Below, in pieces: positions 39,382 to 48,902 of a stretch of DNA of 64,000 nt. Source of the DNA: Denitromonas ohlonensis (lineage in GTDB: Bacteria; Pseudomonadota; Gammaproteobacteria; Burkholderiales; Rhodocyclaceae); assembly GCF_007625205.1 (NCBI RefSeq), contig NZ_VMNI01000004.1, positions 124,001 through 188,000 on the forward strand. The letters are read 5' to 3'. A program made the position numbers and the translations under genes. The notes beneath the pieces were generated by a model. It was not told the origin of the DNA. It did not search any database and saw only the letters and a program-made list of their open reading frames with translations. Within the stretch, counting starts at the first letter, position 1. Every line of letters starts with the position of its first letter.

Positions 39382-41193
39382 TTACGAATCTGAGACTTTG
39401 GGTTGCCGCGTTGGGTTCCGCTTCTTTTGTTGTAGCAGCTGAACGTAACGTTTTCGCTCGTCGGGTGTGAGTTCCCCCGCGCGTGCCGCCAAGCGGTTGA
39501 ACTCGTCCGCGAGGGCCTTGGTGTGCAAGGCGTGGACGGTGTCGTGAAAGACGTTCTCGACCACGGTTTCGTCAATGACCTCGTCCGCTTGCTCGGCGCA
39601 CATGCGCGTCAGCGTGGCGGCGTGGCTGGTGTTGCGGAAGTGTTCGAGCAGCGTGCCCAGGGCGCTCTGGTTGCCCAGGTCGCCGACACTGACCGCGTCT
39701 ACGATGGCGATCAGGGCGCGCCCCTCGTCGCTGCTGGCCGGGATGAGATCGACCGGCAGGCGGGCCGCCCAGGCGGGATGGTTCAGCACGATCCGCAGCA
39801 GGTTGGCTTCGAGCGGCCGTGGCTGGTGTCGGGGGCCGCGTGCGGCAGGCGGGCCGGCGTCGCGCCCCTTGCCTTTGCGCCAGGGCTCGCCATCGCGGCG
39901 CATCGCCGGCGCGGGCGGCGCTTTCAGCCCCCAGGCTTCCATCAGTTCGCGCTCATCCAGGGCGCAGCGCTTGGCGATCGCCTTCAGGACTTGCAGCTTG
40001 AGCACGCCGGCGCCAATGCGCAGGACCAGCGGCTTGGCTTCGTGCGCGTAGCGGGCGCGGCCTTCGGCGCTGCTCAGGTCGGCCTCGCTGGCCAACTCGC
40101 TGAGCAGGAACTCGGTGAGCGGCGTGGCGTCGGCGACTTGCGTGGAGAATGCGTCGGCGCCGAATTCGCGCACATAGGTGTCGGGGTCGTGCGAGTCGGG
40201 CAGGAACAAAAAGGCGACTTGCTTGACGTCATTCAGGGTTTCCAGTGCCGCCTCGAGCCCGCGCCAGGCGGCCTTGCGGCCGGCCGCGTCGCCGTCGAAG
40301 CAGAACACCACGCGGTCGGCATGACGAAACAGCTTCTGAATGTGCGTGGCGGTAGTGGCGGTGCCCAGTGTGGCGACCGCATTGGGGACGCCATGCTGGG
40401 CCAGGGCGACGACGTCCATGTAGCCCTCGACGACGATGACCGTGTTGCTGGTGCGAATCGATTGGCGCGCTTGAAACAGGCCGTACAGTTCGCGGCCTTT
40501 TTCAAACAGTGGCGTTTCGGGCGAATTCAGATATTTCGGCTCACCCTGGTCGAGAATGCGTCCGCCAAAGGCGATGACATTGCCACGGCTGTCCTGGATC
40601 GGAAACATGATGCGATCACGGAATCGGTCGTAGCGGCGACCCTGGTCGTTTTCGATCACCAGGCCGGCTTCGAGCAGGGCTTTGTCAGCGTAGTTGGGGA
40701 CCACCTTCTGCAGCGACTGCCAGCCGTCCGGCGCATAGCCGATGCCAAAGCGGGCGGCGATCTGGCCGGTGAGGCCGCGGCGCTTGAGGTAGTCGATGGC
40801 GCGCTCGGCGCCTTTGAGTTGCTCGCGATAGAAGCGCGCCGCCGATCCCATCAGTTCGGTCAGCGATTGCTCTTTTTGCTGATCACCGCGTCGCGGGTTG
40901 CGCTCTTCCGGGACTTCCACGCCGATCTGGCGGGCCAGCTCCTGGATGGCTTCGACATAGCTCAGGCCGCTGTATTCCATGAGGAAGCCGATCGCGCTGC
41001 CATGCGCGCCGCAGCCAAAGCAGTGATAGAACTGCTTGCTCGGGCTGACCGAAAACGAGGCGCTTTTTTCGCCATGGAAGGGGCAGCAGGCGAAGTAGTT
41101 CGCGCCTTGTTTCTTGAGCGAAACATGGCGGTCGATCACCTCGACGATGTCGACGCGCGTCAGCAGATCCTGGATGAAACTCTGGGGGATCAA
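39382..41193 (-). CDS. dnaG: DNA primase DnaG
   Basis: A 603-residue primase that makes RNA primers at the replication fork. The zinc-ribbon CHC2 domain has Cys37, His40, Cys58 and Cys61 ([12 protein letters not shown], then [11 protein letters not shown]). The catalytic core has the TOPRIM motifs [13 protein letters not shown] and [11 protein letters not shown], and RNAP-like [21 protein letters not shown]. The C-terminal helical helicase-binding domain spans about 450-590. It lies 13 bp downstream of yqeY and 47 bp upstream of rpoD. Confidence 0.97.
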   Translation of the reverse strand: MIPQSFIQDLLTRVDIVEVIDRHVSLKKQGANYFACCPFHGEKSASFSVSPSKQFYHCFGCGAHGSAIGFLMEYSGLSYVEAIQELARQIGVEVPEERNPRRGDQQKEQSLTELMGSAARFYREQLKGAERAIDYLKRRGLTGQIAARFGIGYAPDGWQSLQKVVPNYADKALLEAGLVIENDQGRRYDRFRDRIMFPIQDSRGNVIAFGGRILDQGEPKYLNSPETPLFEKGRELYGLFQARQSIRTSNTVIVVEGYMDVVALAQHGVPNAVATLGTATTATHIQKLFRHADRVVFCFDGDAAGRKAAWRGLEAALETLNDVKQVAFLFLPDSHDPDTYVREFGADAFSTQVADATPLTEFLLSELASEADLSSAEGRARYAHEAKPLVLRIGAGVLKLQVLKAIAKRCALDERELMEAWGLKAPPAPAMRRDGEPWRKGKGRDAGPPAARGPRHQPRPLEANLLRIVLNHPAWAARLPVDLIPASSDEGRALIAIVDAVSVGDLGNQSALGTLLEHFRNTSHAATLTRMCAEQADEVIDETVVENVFHDTVHALHTKALADEFNRLAARAGELTPDERKRYVQLLQQKKRNPTRQPKVSDS

Positions 41194-41206
41194 GGCGTGA
41201 ACCGCC

Positions 41207-41653
41207 TCAGCTGGCGAGCGCGGATTTAACGCGAGCGGACACCTGCGCCATGTCGGCGCGTCCGGCCAGTGCTGGCTTGAGCTGCGCCATGACCTTGCCC
41301 ATGTCGGCCGCCGAGGCGGCGCCCGTACTGGTAATGGCTGCAGCCACCGCGGCGTCGATTTCTGCGTCCGACAGGCCGGCCGGCATATAGGCTTCGAGCA
41401 CGGAGATTTCGAAGCGCTCCTTGGCTTCGAGGTCGGCCCGGCCGCCCGCGGCGTACTGGCTGGCCGAGTCGCGTCGCTGTTTGAGCTGCTTTTCGATCAC
41501 GGCCGCCACGCCGGTGTCGTCCAGTGTCGTCTGGCCGTCGACTTCCTTTTGCTGGATGGCGGCGAGCAGCAGACGGATCGCGGACAGGCGTGCCGCATCG
41601 CGGGCGCGCATGGCCGTCTTCATGTCATCCTGGAGGCGAGCTTTGAGCGACAT
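41207..41653 (-). CDS. yqeY: YqeY/GatB-domain protein
   Basis: A 148-residue all-helical protein resembling the tail domain of GatB, the subunit that helps amidate misacylated tRNA. Typical sequences are MKTAMRARDAARLSAIRLLLAAIQQKEVD, EKQLKQRRDSASQYAAGGR and MGKVMAQLKPALAGRADM. It is commonly found in the rpsU-dnaG operon, as here. A tRNA-related role is inferred from the domain; it is not proven. Confidence 0.92.
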   Translation of the reverse strand: MSLKARLQDDMKTAMRARDAARLSAIRLLLAAIQQKEVDGQTTLDDTGVAAVIEKQLKQRRDSASQYAAGGRADLEAKERFEISVLEAYMPAGLSDAEIDAAVAAAITSTGAASAADMGKVMAQLKPALAGRADMAQVSARVKSALAS

Positions 41654-41677
41654 CGGAGTCTCCTGAGACTAGAACGC

Positions 41678-41721
41678 AAAAAACCACGCCTGGTGAAGCA
41701 AGGCTGCTTCACCAGGCGTGG
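41678..41721 (-). terminator. Intrinsic terminator/attenuator between rpsU and yqeY-dnaG-rpoD
   Basis: A perfect 17-bp inverted repeat (CCACGCCTGGTGAAGCA / TGCTTCACCAGGCGTGG) with a 4-nt loop is followed on the minus strand by six T residues. It sits just after the rpsU stop. In E. coli a terminator at this place lowers dnaG and rpoD expression relative to rpsU; the same arrangement is likely here. Confidence 0.9.
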
Positions 41722-41741
41722 CGGTGCCGTGCCGAGACGGA

Positions 41742-41954
41742 TCAGTACATCTTCGGCGGCAGTGTCTGGCTACGCAGGCGCTTGTGGTTACGCTTCACGG
41801 CAGCGGCCAGCTTGCGCTTGCGCTCAGCTGTGGGCTTCTCGTAAAACTCGCGCGAACGCAACTCGGTGAGCGTCCCTGCTTTTTCAATGGTGCGCTTGAA
41901 GCGACGGATGGCAACTTCAAACGGCTCGTTTTCTTTGACGCGGATCCCCGGCAT
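41742..41954 (-). CDS. rpsU: 30S ribosomal protein bS21
   Basis: A 70-residue very basic protein of the small ribosomal subunit. Sequence features are [42 protein letters not shown] and a Lys/Arg-rich tail ending LPPKMY. It opens the macromolecular synthesis operon rpsU-yqeY-dnaG-rpoD. ATG 41954 gives the exact family length; longer upstream frames only read the divergent region. Confidence 0.97.
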   Translation of the reverse strand: MPGIRVKENEPFEVAIRRFKRTIEKAGTLTELRSREFYEKPTAERKRKLAAAVKRNHKRLRSQTLPPKMY

Positions 41955-42065
41955 TGCGTGATTCCTTGGATAGCAAAAGTACAGAAACCGCGCAGTATAT
42001 CGACTCGACCCGGTCATGCCAAGTCCACCCTTCAGGGATTGCGTTCCGAAAAGGCCGGAACCCGC

Positions 42066-42071
42066 TAAAAT
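42066..42071 (+). promoter_or_regulatory. Candidate -10 box (TAAAAT) for tsaD
   Basis: TAAAAT lies 24 bp before the tsaD start; a weak TTCCGA hexamer lies 16 bp upstream. The 140-bp gap 41955-42094 should hold divergent promoters for tsaD and the rpsU operon; no clear box for the latter was found. Confidence 0.35.
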
Positions 42072-42094
42072 GCCGCGATGAACAAGGGGACGGC

Positions 42095-43108
42095 ATGATT
42101 GTACTGGGGCTCGAAAGTTCGTGCGATGAGACTGGCGTTGCGCTCTACGACACCGAGCGGGGCTTGATCGCACAGCAATTGCACTCGCAGATCGACCTGC
42201 ACGCGGCTTACGGCGGCGTGGTGCCCGAGCTCGCCTCGCGCGACCATGTGCGGCGCATGCCGGCGCTGATCCGACAGACGGTCGTCGAGGCGGGAGTGTC
42301 GATGTCGGCGATTGACGCCGTGGCCTACACCGCTGGCCCGGGTCTGGCCGGGGCGCTGTTGATCGCCGCCGGCACCGGGCAGGCGCTGGCCGCCGCGCTG
42401 GGCATTCCGGCGCTGCCGATCCATCACCTTGAGGGCCATCTGTTGTCGCCGCTGCTGGCCGACGACCCGCCGAGCTTTCCGTTTGTCGCATTGCTGGTGT
42501 CGGGTGGGCATACGCAGTTGATGCAGGTGGATGGCGTGGGGCGCTATGCCTTGCTGGGCGAGTCGGTGGATGACGCGGCCGGTGAGGCTTTCGACAAAAC
42601 CGCGAAATTGATGGGGCTGGCTTACCCCGGTGGGCCGGTGCTGGCGCGTCTGGCGGATCAGGGCACGGCGGGCCGGGTCAAGCTGCCGCGACCGATGCTG
42701 CATTCGGGTGACCTCAATTTCAGCTTCAGCGGTTTGAAAACGGCGGTCATGACCCAGTTGCGTGATGGCAGCCACGCGCCGGTCGACATGGCGGCCGAGT
42801 TTCAGGCGGCGGTGGTGGATGTGCTCGTCGCCAAATCGTTGGCCGCGCTCAAACAGACCGGCTTGTCGCGCCTGGTGGTGGCTGGCGGGGTGGGGGCGAA
42901 TCAATCCTTGCGCGCCCGCCTGAACGAAGCGGTGACGCGTCGGCGCCAGCGGGTGTATTACCCCGAGCCGGCGCTATGTACCGACAACGGCGCGATGATC
43001 GCCTTTGCCGGGGCCCTGCGCCTAGCCGAAGGGCAGCGGGGCAACGACACGCATGCGGTGTCCGTGCGGCCGCGCTGGCCGCTGGATAGCCTCGCCGCGC
43101 CGGGCTGA
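42095..43108 (+). CDS. tsaD: tRNA N6-threonylcarbamoyladenosine transferase subunit TsaD
   Basis: A 337-residue ASKHA-fold protein that transfers the threonylcarbamoyl group to A37 of ANN-reading tRNAs. The metal-binding motif is HHLEGH, preceded by [15 protein letters not shown]; other signatures are [14 protein letters not shown] at the N-terminus, VSGGHTQL, and [19 protein letters not shown] lies before ATG 42095. It is divergent from rpsU, a common arrangement in proteobacteria. Confidence 0.97.
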   Translation: MIVLGLESSCDETGVALYDTERGLIAQQLHSQIDLHAAYGGVVPELASRDHVRRMPALIRQTVVEAGVSMSAIDAVAYTAGPGLAGALLIAAGTGQALAAALGIPALPIHHLEGHLLSPLLADDPPSFPFVALLVSGGHTQLMQVDGVGRYALLGESVDDAAGEAFDKTAKLMGLAYPGGPVLARLADQGTAGRVKLPRPMLHSGDLNFSFSGLKTAVMTQLRDGSHAPVDMAAEFQAAVVDVLVAKSLAALKQTGLSRLVVAGGVGANQSLRARLNEAVTRRRQRVYYPEPALCTDNGAMIAFAGALRLAEGQRGNDTHAVSVRPRWPLDSLAAPG

Positions 43109-43109
43109 T

Positions 43110-43724
43110 TCAACTCGGGCCGCCGGACTTCTTTTCGCCGATCCGGGATTCGGTGCCTGCCAGCAGGCGCTTGATGTTGTCGGCGTGGCGCCACAGCAGC
43201 ATGGCCGCCATCACCAGGCAGGCGGCGGTAATAGCGGGTGAGTTCAGCAAAACATGCGCAAATGCCGGCGCCGCAATGGCCGCGACCAGTGCGGCGAGTG
43301 ACGAGTAGCGCGTCGTGATGGCGATGATCAGCCATGTGACGGCGCTGGCGAGTGCGAGCCAGCCACTGAAGGCGCCGAGCACGCCGATGGCCGTCGCAAC
43401 GCCCTTGCCGCCCTTGAAGCCCAGAAACACCGGAAAGATGTGACCGATGAATGCCGCGATGCCGGCCAGCGCCACGGCCGATGGCGCGTCGCTGCCAAAC
43501 TGGCGCATCACCCACACCGCAATCAGCCCCTTGGCGGCATCGCCAAGCAGCGTTAACGCGGCGGCGGCCTTGTTGCCCGAGCGCAGCACATTGGTGGCGC
43601 CCGGGTTGCCGGAGCCATAGTTGCGCGGGTCATTGAGGCCAAAGGCCTTGCTCACCACGACGGCGAAGGGCACCGAACCGATCAGGTAGGCTGTCAGTGT
43701 CAGGAGGGCGGTGGTAAGCGTCAT
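43110..43724 (-). CDS. plsY: Acyl-phosphate:glycerol-3-phosphate acyltransferase PlsY
   Basis: A 204-residue inner-membrane enzyme that makes lysophosphatidate, the first step of phospholipid synthesis. Conserved motifs are [14 protein letters not shown], the [11 protein letters not shown] motif after RNYG, and [10 protein letters not shown], all facing the active site in PlsY. Five to six membrane helices are visible. ATG 43724 gives the normal length. Its promoter region overlaps that of folB. Confidence 0.96.
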   Translation of the reverse strand: MTLTTALLTLTAYLIGSVPFAVVVSKAFGLNDPRNYGSGNPGATNVLRSGNKAAAALTLLGDAAKGLIAVWVMRQFGSDAPSAVALAGIAAFIGHIFPVFLGFKGGKGVATAIGVLGAFSGWLALASAVTWLIIAITTRYSSLAALVAAIAAPAFAHVLLNSPAITAACLVMAAMLLWRHADNIKRLLAGTESRIGEKKSGGPS

Positions 43725-43747
43725 GGCAGGTGTCGTTGCGGTTCGGG

Positions 43748-43768
43748 CTAGAATGGCCACAATTCTAG
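43748..43768. promoter_or_regulatory. Overlapping divergent -10 boxes for plsY and folB (CTAGAAT-N7-ATTCTAG)
   Basis: A perfect 7-bp dyad with a 7-nt spacer. On the plus strand TAGAAT (43749-43754) is placed as a -10 box for folB; on the minus strand the complement TAGAAT (43767-43762) is placed for plsY. Predicted transcription starts would fall within or near the spacer. It could also be an operator. -35 elements are weak on both sides. Confidence 0.5.
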
Positions 43769-43780
43769 ACGAGAGCCGAA

Positions 43781-44152
43781 ATGGATTTCATCTTCATTGA
43801 GGAGTTGCGGGTTGAAGCCCGCGTGGGGATCTACCCGCGAGAGCGTGTGGCATCACAAACGGTTGAACTGAATCTGACCTTCGGTGTGCCCGATGCGGCG
43901 GCCGAACGGGACGACATCGCCGATACGATCGATTATGCGCAGGTAATCGAGCGCATTCGCGAAGAGCTGTCCGCGCGGCATTTCAATCTGATTGAAACCT
44001 TGGGCGAGTTTGTGGTGGCCTTGTTGTTCAATGAGTTCAACGCGCCCTGGGTGAAGTTGCGCATTGCCAAGATCGGGGTCATGAAAGGCGTGCGCCGTGT
44101 GGGTGTATTTATTCAGCGCGGCAAGGATGGTCGTGTGCTTGAATCGGATTGA
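43781..44152 (+). CDS. folB: Dihydroneopterin aldolase
   Basis: A 123-residue enzyme that cleaves 7,8-dihydroneopterin in folate synthesis. Family marks are the N-terminal [18 protein letters not shown], with the catalytic-region Glu near residue 22, [22 protein letters not shown] and the lysine in [14 protein letters not shown]. The short length is normal for the homo-octameric enzyme. It is followed by a bidirectional terminator shared with the convergent H-NS gene. Confidence 0.94.
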   Translation: MDFIFIEELRVEARVGIYPRERVASQTVELNLTFGVPDAAAERDDIADTIDYAQVIERIREELSARHFNLIETLGEFVVALLFNEFNAPWVKLRIAKIGVMKGVRRVGVFIQRGKDGRVLESD

Positions 44153-44170
44153 GTGCGCCGCGTTGAAATA

Positions 44171-44195
44171 AAAAGCCGCCCACTGGGCGGCTTTT
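44171..44195. terminator. Bidirectional intrinsic terminator between folB and the H-NS gene
   Basis: An 11-bp stem AAAAGCCGCCC / GGGCGGCTTTT with a 3-nt loop gives U-runs on both strands. It serves folB on the plus strand and the H-NS-like gene on the minus strand. Confidence 0.9.
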
Positions 44196-44216
44196 TAATG
44201 GTGCCGGCGGCCTGCT

Positions 44217-44585
44217 TTATTTGATCAGCAGTTCGTCGAGCGACTTGCCCGCGCTCAGCCAGGCTTCGACCCAGCGCGGCTTGCGACCCCGGCCGGTCCA
44301 GCCGGTTTTCGGGTCGTCCGGGTTGGCGTACTTCATCGGCACGCGCTTGCCCTTGGCCGGGGAGACTGCCTTGCGGCGGGTTTTGGTGGCGGCTTTTGCG
44401 GGGCTCTTGGCGGGCGCTTCACCCAGCACGTCATCGAGCGAGACGCCGTGATCGGCGGCGATTTTCTTGAATTGCTTCAGGACATCCCGGCGCGCGGATT
44501 CGTCGCGGCGACGGATTTCGGTTTCGAGCTTTCCTTGCAGGCGGCGTAACTCCGGGACCGTCATTTCACTCAGGTTGATGTCCAT
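44217..44585 (-). CDS. H-NS family nucleoid-associated protein
   Basis: A 122-residue H-NS-type protein. An N-terminal coiled-coil oligomerisation region (about 1-50, LRRLQGKLETEIRRRDE) is followed by a Lys/Ala/Pro linker and the C-terminal DNA-binding core YANPDDPKTGWTGRGRKPRW, whose TGRGRKP loop inserts in the AT-rich minor groove. It probably silences AT-rich, often foreign genes. The upstream region (44586-44803) is itself AT-rich relative to the window, which could support autoregulation. Confidence 0.93.
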   Translation of the reverse strand: MDINLSEMTVPELRRLQGKLETEIRRRDESARRDVLKQFKKIAADHGVSLDDVLGEAPAKSPAKAATKTRRKAVSPAKGKRVPMKYANPDDPKTGWTGRGRKPRWVEAWLSAGKSLDELLIK

Positions 44586-44803
44586 TCCAATTCCTCATTG
44601 TTTATTGTGATGTGCTCTGGCGTGGGTGAACGTGGGTTTTTGAAGCCGACACGTTCCGGCCAATTCTGCCACTCTTGAATTACTAAAATCAACGACTTGG
44701 TGGAATTAATGATTGGCCTGTACACAACATCACAAATTAAACGGCGAATAACGGATCGGCGATTTGATGTTGAACGGCGCCGCCCCGCAATTCTACCGCC
44801 GCA

Positions 44804-45301
44804 TCAATGCTCGGCACCCGGGCCTTTGGCGACACTGACGGGCGTGGGGGCGAGCGCCCGGACGAGGTCGTGCGGGTGTAGCGCGACGAGAAACCCCCGT
44901 TTGCCGCCGTTGATATAAATCAGTGGTAAATCGAGAATGCTTCGCTCGATGAATAGGGGGAGCGGCTTGCGGGAGCCGAAAGGCGAGGTGCCGCCGACCT
45001 GGTAGCCCGTATGCTTTTGTGCCACATCAGGTTTGCAGGGGTGAATCTGACGGTTGTTGCTGGCCACCGCGAGTTGTTTGGTTGCGACATCGCGGTCGCC
45101 GTGCATGAGTACCAGCAGTGGCTTGGCGCTTTCGTTTTCCATAACCAGGGTTTTAATCACCGCGTGTTCCGGAAGATTCAGGAAACGGGCCGCAAACGAC
45201 GCGCCGCCGTGGTCTTCGTAGGGGTAGAGGTAGCTCGCGAAGGCGATGTGCGCGGCTTTGAGGGCGCGGGTGGCGGGTGTGTCAGGGGTTGTATTGGACA
45301 T
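44804..45301 (-). CDS. ybaK: YbaK/EbsC-type Cys-tRNA(Pro)/Cys-tRNA(Cys) deacylase
   Basis: A 165-residue trans-editing protein that hydrolyses misacylated Cys-tRNA(Pro). Typical elements are VIKTLVMENES, the lysine in DVATKQLAVASNNR, and the glycine-rich VGGTSPFGSRKPLPLFIERSI. ATG 45301 gives the usual length. It is 14 bp downstream of xerD in the same direction. The 218-bp gap upstream of its stop is AT-rich and holds the H-NS promoter side. Confidence 0.93.
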   Translation of the reverse strand: MSNTTPDTPATRALKAAHIAFASYLYPYEDHGGASFAARFLNLPEHAVIKTLVMENESAKPLLVLMHGDRDVATKQLAVASNNRQIHPCKPDVAQKHTGYQVGGTSPFGSRKPLPLFIERSILDLPLIYINGGKRGFLVALHPHDLVRALAPTPVSVAKGPGAEH

Positions 45302-45315
45302 GATGATTTTGTAAT

Positions 45316-46248
45316 TCAGCCTCGTGGATGATGAATGGCGTGCAGTTGTTTGAGGCGCGCTCTGGCGATATGCGTATATATCTGTGTGGTCGAAATGTCG
45401 GCGTGCCCAAGCAGGAGTTGGACGACGCGCAAATCCGCGCCGTGATTCAATAAGTGCGTGGCAAACGCATGGCGCAGGGTGTGCGGCGAAATACGGTTGC
45501 CGGCAATACCGGCGCGCATGGCGTATTGCTTGATAAGACGCCAGAACATTTGTCGGCTCATGGCGGCACCTTGAACCGTGACAAACAAGGCATCGGCGTG
45601 TCGACCCGCCAGAATCTCCGCGCGCGCCTGGCTCAGATACTGTCGCAGCCAATCGCTGGCGGCGGCACCGATAGGGACCAGGCGTTCCTTGTCGCCCTTA
45701 CCGAGTACGCGCAGTGCGCCATCATTGAGGCTGACTTCAAAGCCGCGCAAACCGATTAACTCTGACACCCGCAGCCCGGTGGCGTAGAGCAATTCGAGCA
45801 TGGCTTTGTCGCGCAGGCCAAGCGCGGTGCCGACGTCCGGCGTATCGAGGAGGGCGTCGACCTCGGCCTCGGACAGGCTCTTGGGGAAGCGGGGGGCCGC
45901 CATGGGCGGATCGAGTCGCTGAGTCGGGTCGCAGCGGATGCGACCCGCTTGCATCAGCGCATGAAAGTAGCGGCGCCAGGTCGATAGCAGGCGGCGCTGG
46001 CTGGTTGCTTTGGCGCGCTGGCTGAACTCGGCCAGATAGGCATGCAGATGGGTGGCCTCGGCCTCAAACGGGGCGATGCCGTGACTGAGCTGCAGCCAGC
46101 GGGCGAACAGGGTCAGATCGCGCCGGTAGGCGGCGAGCGTGTTGCGCGAGAGCCCGTCGGACAGCCACAGACCGTCGCAGAATGCGTCAAGGTCTGCGGT
46201 GGTGTCGGGCGGCAGGCTCAGCGGCGCTGTTCGTGCTGGATCAGCCAT
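45316..46248 (-). CDS. xerD: Site-specific tyrosine recombinase XerD
   Basis: A 310-residue tyrosine recombinase that resolves chromosome dimers at dif with XerC. Catalytic residues are visible: Arg in ATGLRVSELIGLRG, Lys in GKGDKERLVP, His-x-x-Arg in SPHTLRHAFATHLL, His in LLGHADISTTQIYTH with the nucleophile Tyr. The SAM-like N-terminal domain spans about 15-110. Housekeeping neighbours and XerD-specific sequence argue against a mobile-element integrase. The gene starts 31 bp inside the end of ogt. Confidence 0.94.
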   Translation of the reverse strand: MADPARTAPLSLPPDTTADLDAFCDGLWLSDGLSRNTLAAYRRDLTLFARWLQLSHGIAPFEAEATHLHAYLAEFSQRAKATSQRRLLSTWRRYFHALMQAGRIRCDPTQRLDPPMAAPRFPKSLSEAEVDALLDTPDVGTALGLRDKAMLELLYATGLRVSELIGLRGFEVSLNDGALRVLGKGDKERLVPIGAAASDWLRQYLSQARAEILAGRHADALFVTVQGAAMSRQMFWRLIKQYAMRAGIAGNRISPHTLRHAFATHLLNHGADLRVVQLLLGHADISTTQIYTHIARARLKQLHAIHHPRG

Positions 46249-46700
46249 TGTTTGGTGTCGATCAGAAAGCCCTCGCGGGCGTGCGCGAAGCCGCCCAGCG
46301 CGTGCTGCGCCACGACGCGGTGGCAGGGCACGACGACGGGAAACGGGTTGGCGCCGCAGGCCTGGCCCACGGCGCGGGCGGCGCTGCCCAGGCGGGCGGC
46401 GAGCTGGCCGTAGGCGCGAAGCTCGCCGGGCGCGATGGTCGCAATCTCGGCCCAGACGCGTTGCTGAAAGTCGGTGCCGGCGGTGCGCAAGGGCAGGTCG
46501 AAGCGGTGCTGGGGAGAGGCCAGGTAGGCGCGGAATTGATGCTCGGCCTCTATCGCCAACGGGTGTGTGCCGGGTAGCGCGGGCGTGCCGGGTGGCAGGA
46601 AGCAGATTTCGCTGAGCGCGGCATCGTCCACGCGAAGGCCGAGCGCGCCGAAAGGCGCGGGCAAAATGCTGTCGAATGGGGGGGCGATGGCGGCGGTCAT
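46218..46700 (-). CDS. ogt: Methylated-DNA-protein-cysteine methyltransferase (Ogt/AGT)
   Basis: A 160-residue suicide DNA-repair protein that removes alkyl groups from O6-guanine. The acceptor cysteine lies in the PCHRVV motif (VVVPCHRVVAQH), preceded by the helix-turn-helix region QRVWAEIATIAPGELRAYGQLAARLG. ATG 46700 is used; an in-frame start at 46913 reads an unrelated Arg-rich leader. Its 3' end overlaps xerD by 31 bp. Confidence 0.93.
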   Translation of the reverse strand: MTAAIAPPFDSILPAPFGALGLRVDDAALSEICFLPPGTPALPGTHPLAIEAEHQFRAYLASPQHRFDLPLRTAGTDFQQRVWAEIATIAPGELRAYGQLAARLGSAARAVGQACGANPFPVVVPCHRVVAQHALGGFAHAREGFLIDTKQWLIQHEQRR

Positions 46701-46745
46701 GGCCCCATTGTGGGGGTCTGCTGCGCGCGCTTCAAGCGATTTGGG

Positions 46746-46781
46746 CGGGTGCGGCGCGGCCCGGAGGCCCCGCCGCACCCG
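46746..46781. repeat. Strong nested hairpin between ogt and the chalcone-isomerase-like gene
   Basis: An 11-bp GC stem CGGGTGCGGCG / CGCCGCACCCG surrounds an inner GGCC/GGCC dyad. No U-run follows on either strand. It lies upstream of ogt and downstream of the next minus-strand gene, where it could slow or stop read-through. The 155-bp gap shows nothing else clear. Confidence 0.45.
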
Positions 46782-46855
46782 ATTGTTCCAGCCTGGCGTC
46801 GTCTGACGCGCATGGCGCGCCAGACGTGGTGGCGCAGGACACCGGTCCGAGGCGG

Positions 46856-47425
46856 CTATTCCCCGATCAGTGCGCTCTTCAAGTCGCCTTGCGCGGGCGC
46901 GTCGCCGATCCACACCCGCAGCAGCGCGTTGGAGAAGTCGATAGTGCCAATCGCCTCGCCGTGCGGCTTGCCGTTGACGACGAGACGCGTGCCGCCCGCG
47001 GGGGTGAAGTCGATCTGGATGCGGGTGCCTTCCTTGGCCGACTTGAGCGACAGCAGATTGGCGCGAAAGGCGTCGTTGTCGGCTTTCAGTGCGCTTTGCT
47101 CGGCTTCGCTCAGGTTTTTCTGCAAGCCTTCAGAGAGCGCGTCGGCGAACTGCTCGGCGCTCAGATCGCGCAGGGTGGTGATGTCGATCCGGCGGGCGCC
47201 GGTGCTTGCCAGCACCGCGGCTGTGCCTTTGGCTTTGGCGGGCAGGTACAAGCCCATTGCGTAGACCTTGAAGAAGAGCTTGGTCCGCAGTCCGGCGCCA
47301 TTGAGTTGCAGGGTCTGGTCAGCAACTTGCGTTTGGTCTTCGAATGTCACGCCGGCGACGTCGACGGCGGCGTGGGCGGAGGTAAAGGCGAGGGCGGCGC
47401 ACAGGGCGGCCAGCAGGTTTTTCAT
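46856..47425 (-). CDS. Exported chalcone isomerase-like protein
   Basis: A 189-residue periplasmic protein. A signal peptide (MKNLLAALCAALAFTSAHA, cleaved near residue 19) precedes a chalcone-isomerase-like domain with VAGVTFEDQT, GAGLRTKLFFKVYAMGLYLP and DFSNALLRVWIGDAPAQGDLK near the end. Bacterial members generally lack flavonoid substrates; a fatty-acid or envelope-related role is possible but unproven. It ends 155 bp before ogt. Confidence 0.87.
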   Translation of the reverse strand: MKNLLAALCAALAFTSAHAAVDVAGVTFEDQTQVADQTLQLNGAGLRTKLFFKVYAMGLYLPAKAKGTAAVLASTGARRIDITTLRDLSAEQFADALSEGLQKNLSEAEQSALKADNDAFRANLLSLKSAKEGTRIQIDFTPAGGTRLVVNGKPHGEAIGTIDFSNALLRVWIGDAPAQGDLKSALIGE

Positions 47426-47542
47426 GGTGTCTCCGGTCTTGTCATAGAAAAAGCGTCCGGAGCCCCTGCGCACCGGACGCTTCATCCTATCAAAGCCGTC
47501 GCACGATCGTGCGAAAAACATGTTGCGTGGTGTGACGGCGCC

Positions 47543-48820
47543 TTAGCCGCGCACCTCGCCATTGCCGAAGACAATCCACTTCTGGCTGGTCAGGCCGTCG
47601 AGGCCGACCGGGCCGCGGGCGTGAATCTTGTCGGTGGAGATGCCGATCTCGGCCCCCAGGCCGTATTCGAAGCCATCGGCAAAACGGGTGGAGGCGTTGA
47701 TCATCACCGACGCCGAGTCGACCTCGCGCAAGAAGCGCATCGCAGCGGTGTAGTTCTCGCTGACGATGCTCTCGGTGTGACCCGAGCTGTAGCGATTGAC
47801 GTGCGCGATGGCCGCGTCGAGATCGGCGACGACCTTGATGGCGATGATCGGCGCCAGGTATTCCTCCGACCAGTCGGATTCTTCGGCCGGGCGCAGTTTG
47901 GCGCCAGCAATGTTCGCTGCTTCGAGAATCGCCAGACTCTCGGCGCAGCCGCGCAGCTCGACGCCGTGCGCGCTGAGTTTGCGGGCGAGACGCGGCAGAA
48001 GATCGGCGGCGACGGCGCGATCGACCAGCAGCGATTCGGCGGTGTTGCAGGTGCCGTAGCGCTGGGTTTTCGAGTTTTCGACGATGGCTTCGGCCTTGTC
48101 GGCGTCGGCGGCGCTGTGCACGTACACGTGACAGTTGCCATCCAGATGCTTGATAACCGGCACGCGGGCCTCGCGCGAGATGCGCTCGATCAGCCCCTTG
48201 CCGCCGCGCGGCACGATGACGTCCACGAATTCGGGCAGGGTGATCAGGTGGCCCACGGCGGCGCGATCGGTGGTGTCGACCACTTGCACGGCGGCGGCTG
48301 GCAAGCCGGCTTCCAGCAGGCCTTCGCGTACGCAGGTGGCGATCGCCTGATTGCAGTGCAGGGCTTCCTTGCCGCCACGCAAAATGGCCGCGTTACCGGA
48401 CTTGAGGCATAGCGCCGCCGCGTCGGCGGTGACGTTGGGGCGGGCTTCGTAAATGATGCCGATGACGCCGAGCGGCACGCGCATCTTACCCACCTGAATG
48501 CCGCTTGGGCGACGCTTGACGTCGGTGATCTCGCCGACCGGATCGGGCAGCGCGGCGATTTGCTCCAGGCCTTCGGCCATGCTTTCGACGCCGGCGTCGG
48601 ACAGGGTCAGGCGATCGACCATGGCCGGCTCGAGACCGTCGGCCCGCGCTTGCGCCAGATCGGCGGCATTGGCGGCGAGCAGCGCCGGCTTTTGCTCACG
48701 CAGACGGCGGGCAATCGCCAGCAGGGCGGCGTTCTTGGTCTCGGTGGAGGCGGCGGCGAGCTGGCGGGAGGCGTCGCGTGCCTGCCGTCCGAGGGTCCGC
48801 ATATAGGCTTCGATGTCCAT
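47543..48820 (-). CDS. proA: Glutamate-5-semialdehyde dehydrogenase (gamma-glutamyl phosphate reductase)
   Basis: A 425-residue NADPH-dependent enzyme, second step of proline synthesis, reducing glutamyl-5-phosphate to the semialdehyde. The catalytic Cys is in [10 protein letters not shown]; other marks are [31 protein letters not shown] and the C-terminal [18 protein letters not shown] 48820 is preferred over an in-frame GTG at 48838. No proB is adjacent. It lies downstream of holA in the leuS-lptE-holA-proA order often seen in betaproteobacteria. Confidence 0.95.
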   Translation of the reverse strand: MDIEAYMRTLGRQARDASRQLAAASTETKNAALLAIARRLREQKPALLAANAADLAQARADGLEPAMVDRLTLSDAGVESMAEGLEQIAALPDPVGEITDVKRRPSGIQVGKMRVPLGVIGIIYEARPNVTADAAALCLKSGNAAILRGGKEALHCNQAIATCVREGLLEAGLPAAAVQVVDTTDRAAVGHLITLPEFVDVIVPRGGKGLIERISREARVPVIKHLDGNCHVYVHSAADADKAEAIVENSKTQRYGTCNTAESLLVDRAVAADLLPRLARKLSAHGVELRGCAESLAILEAANIAGAKLRPAEESDWSEEYLAPIIAIKVVADLDAAIAHVNRYSSGHTESIVSENYTAAMRFLREVDSASVMINASTRFADGFEYGLGAEIGISTDKIHARGPVGLDGLTSQKWIVFGNGEVRG

Positions 48821-48902
48821 GGTGCTTGGGCCGTTCACTGTGATGGGGCGCTAAAAAAGCCTAGGTTACCCCATCGTTGCGCACTGCGGCAAAAACGGCG
48901 GT

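Noticed and set aside
45316-46248. Tyrosine recombinase considered as a phage or island integrase
   Set aside because: Sequence and housekeeping context match XerD; there is no attachment site or phage gene nearby.
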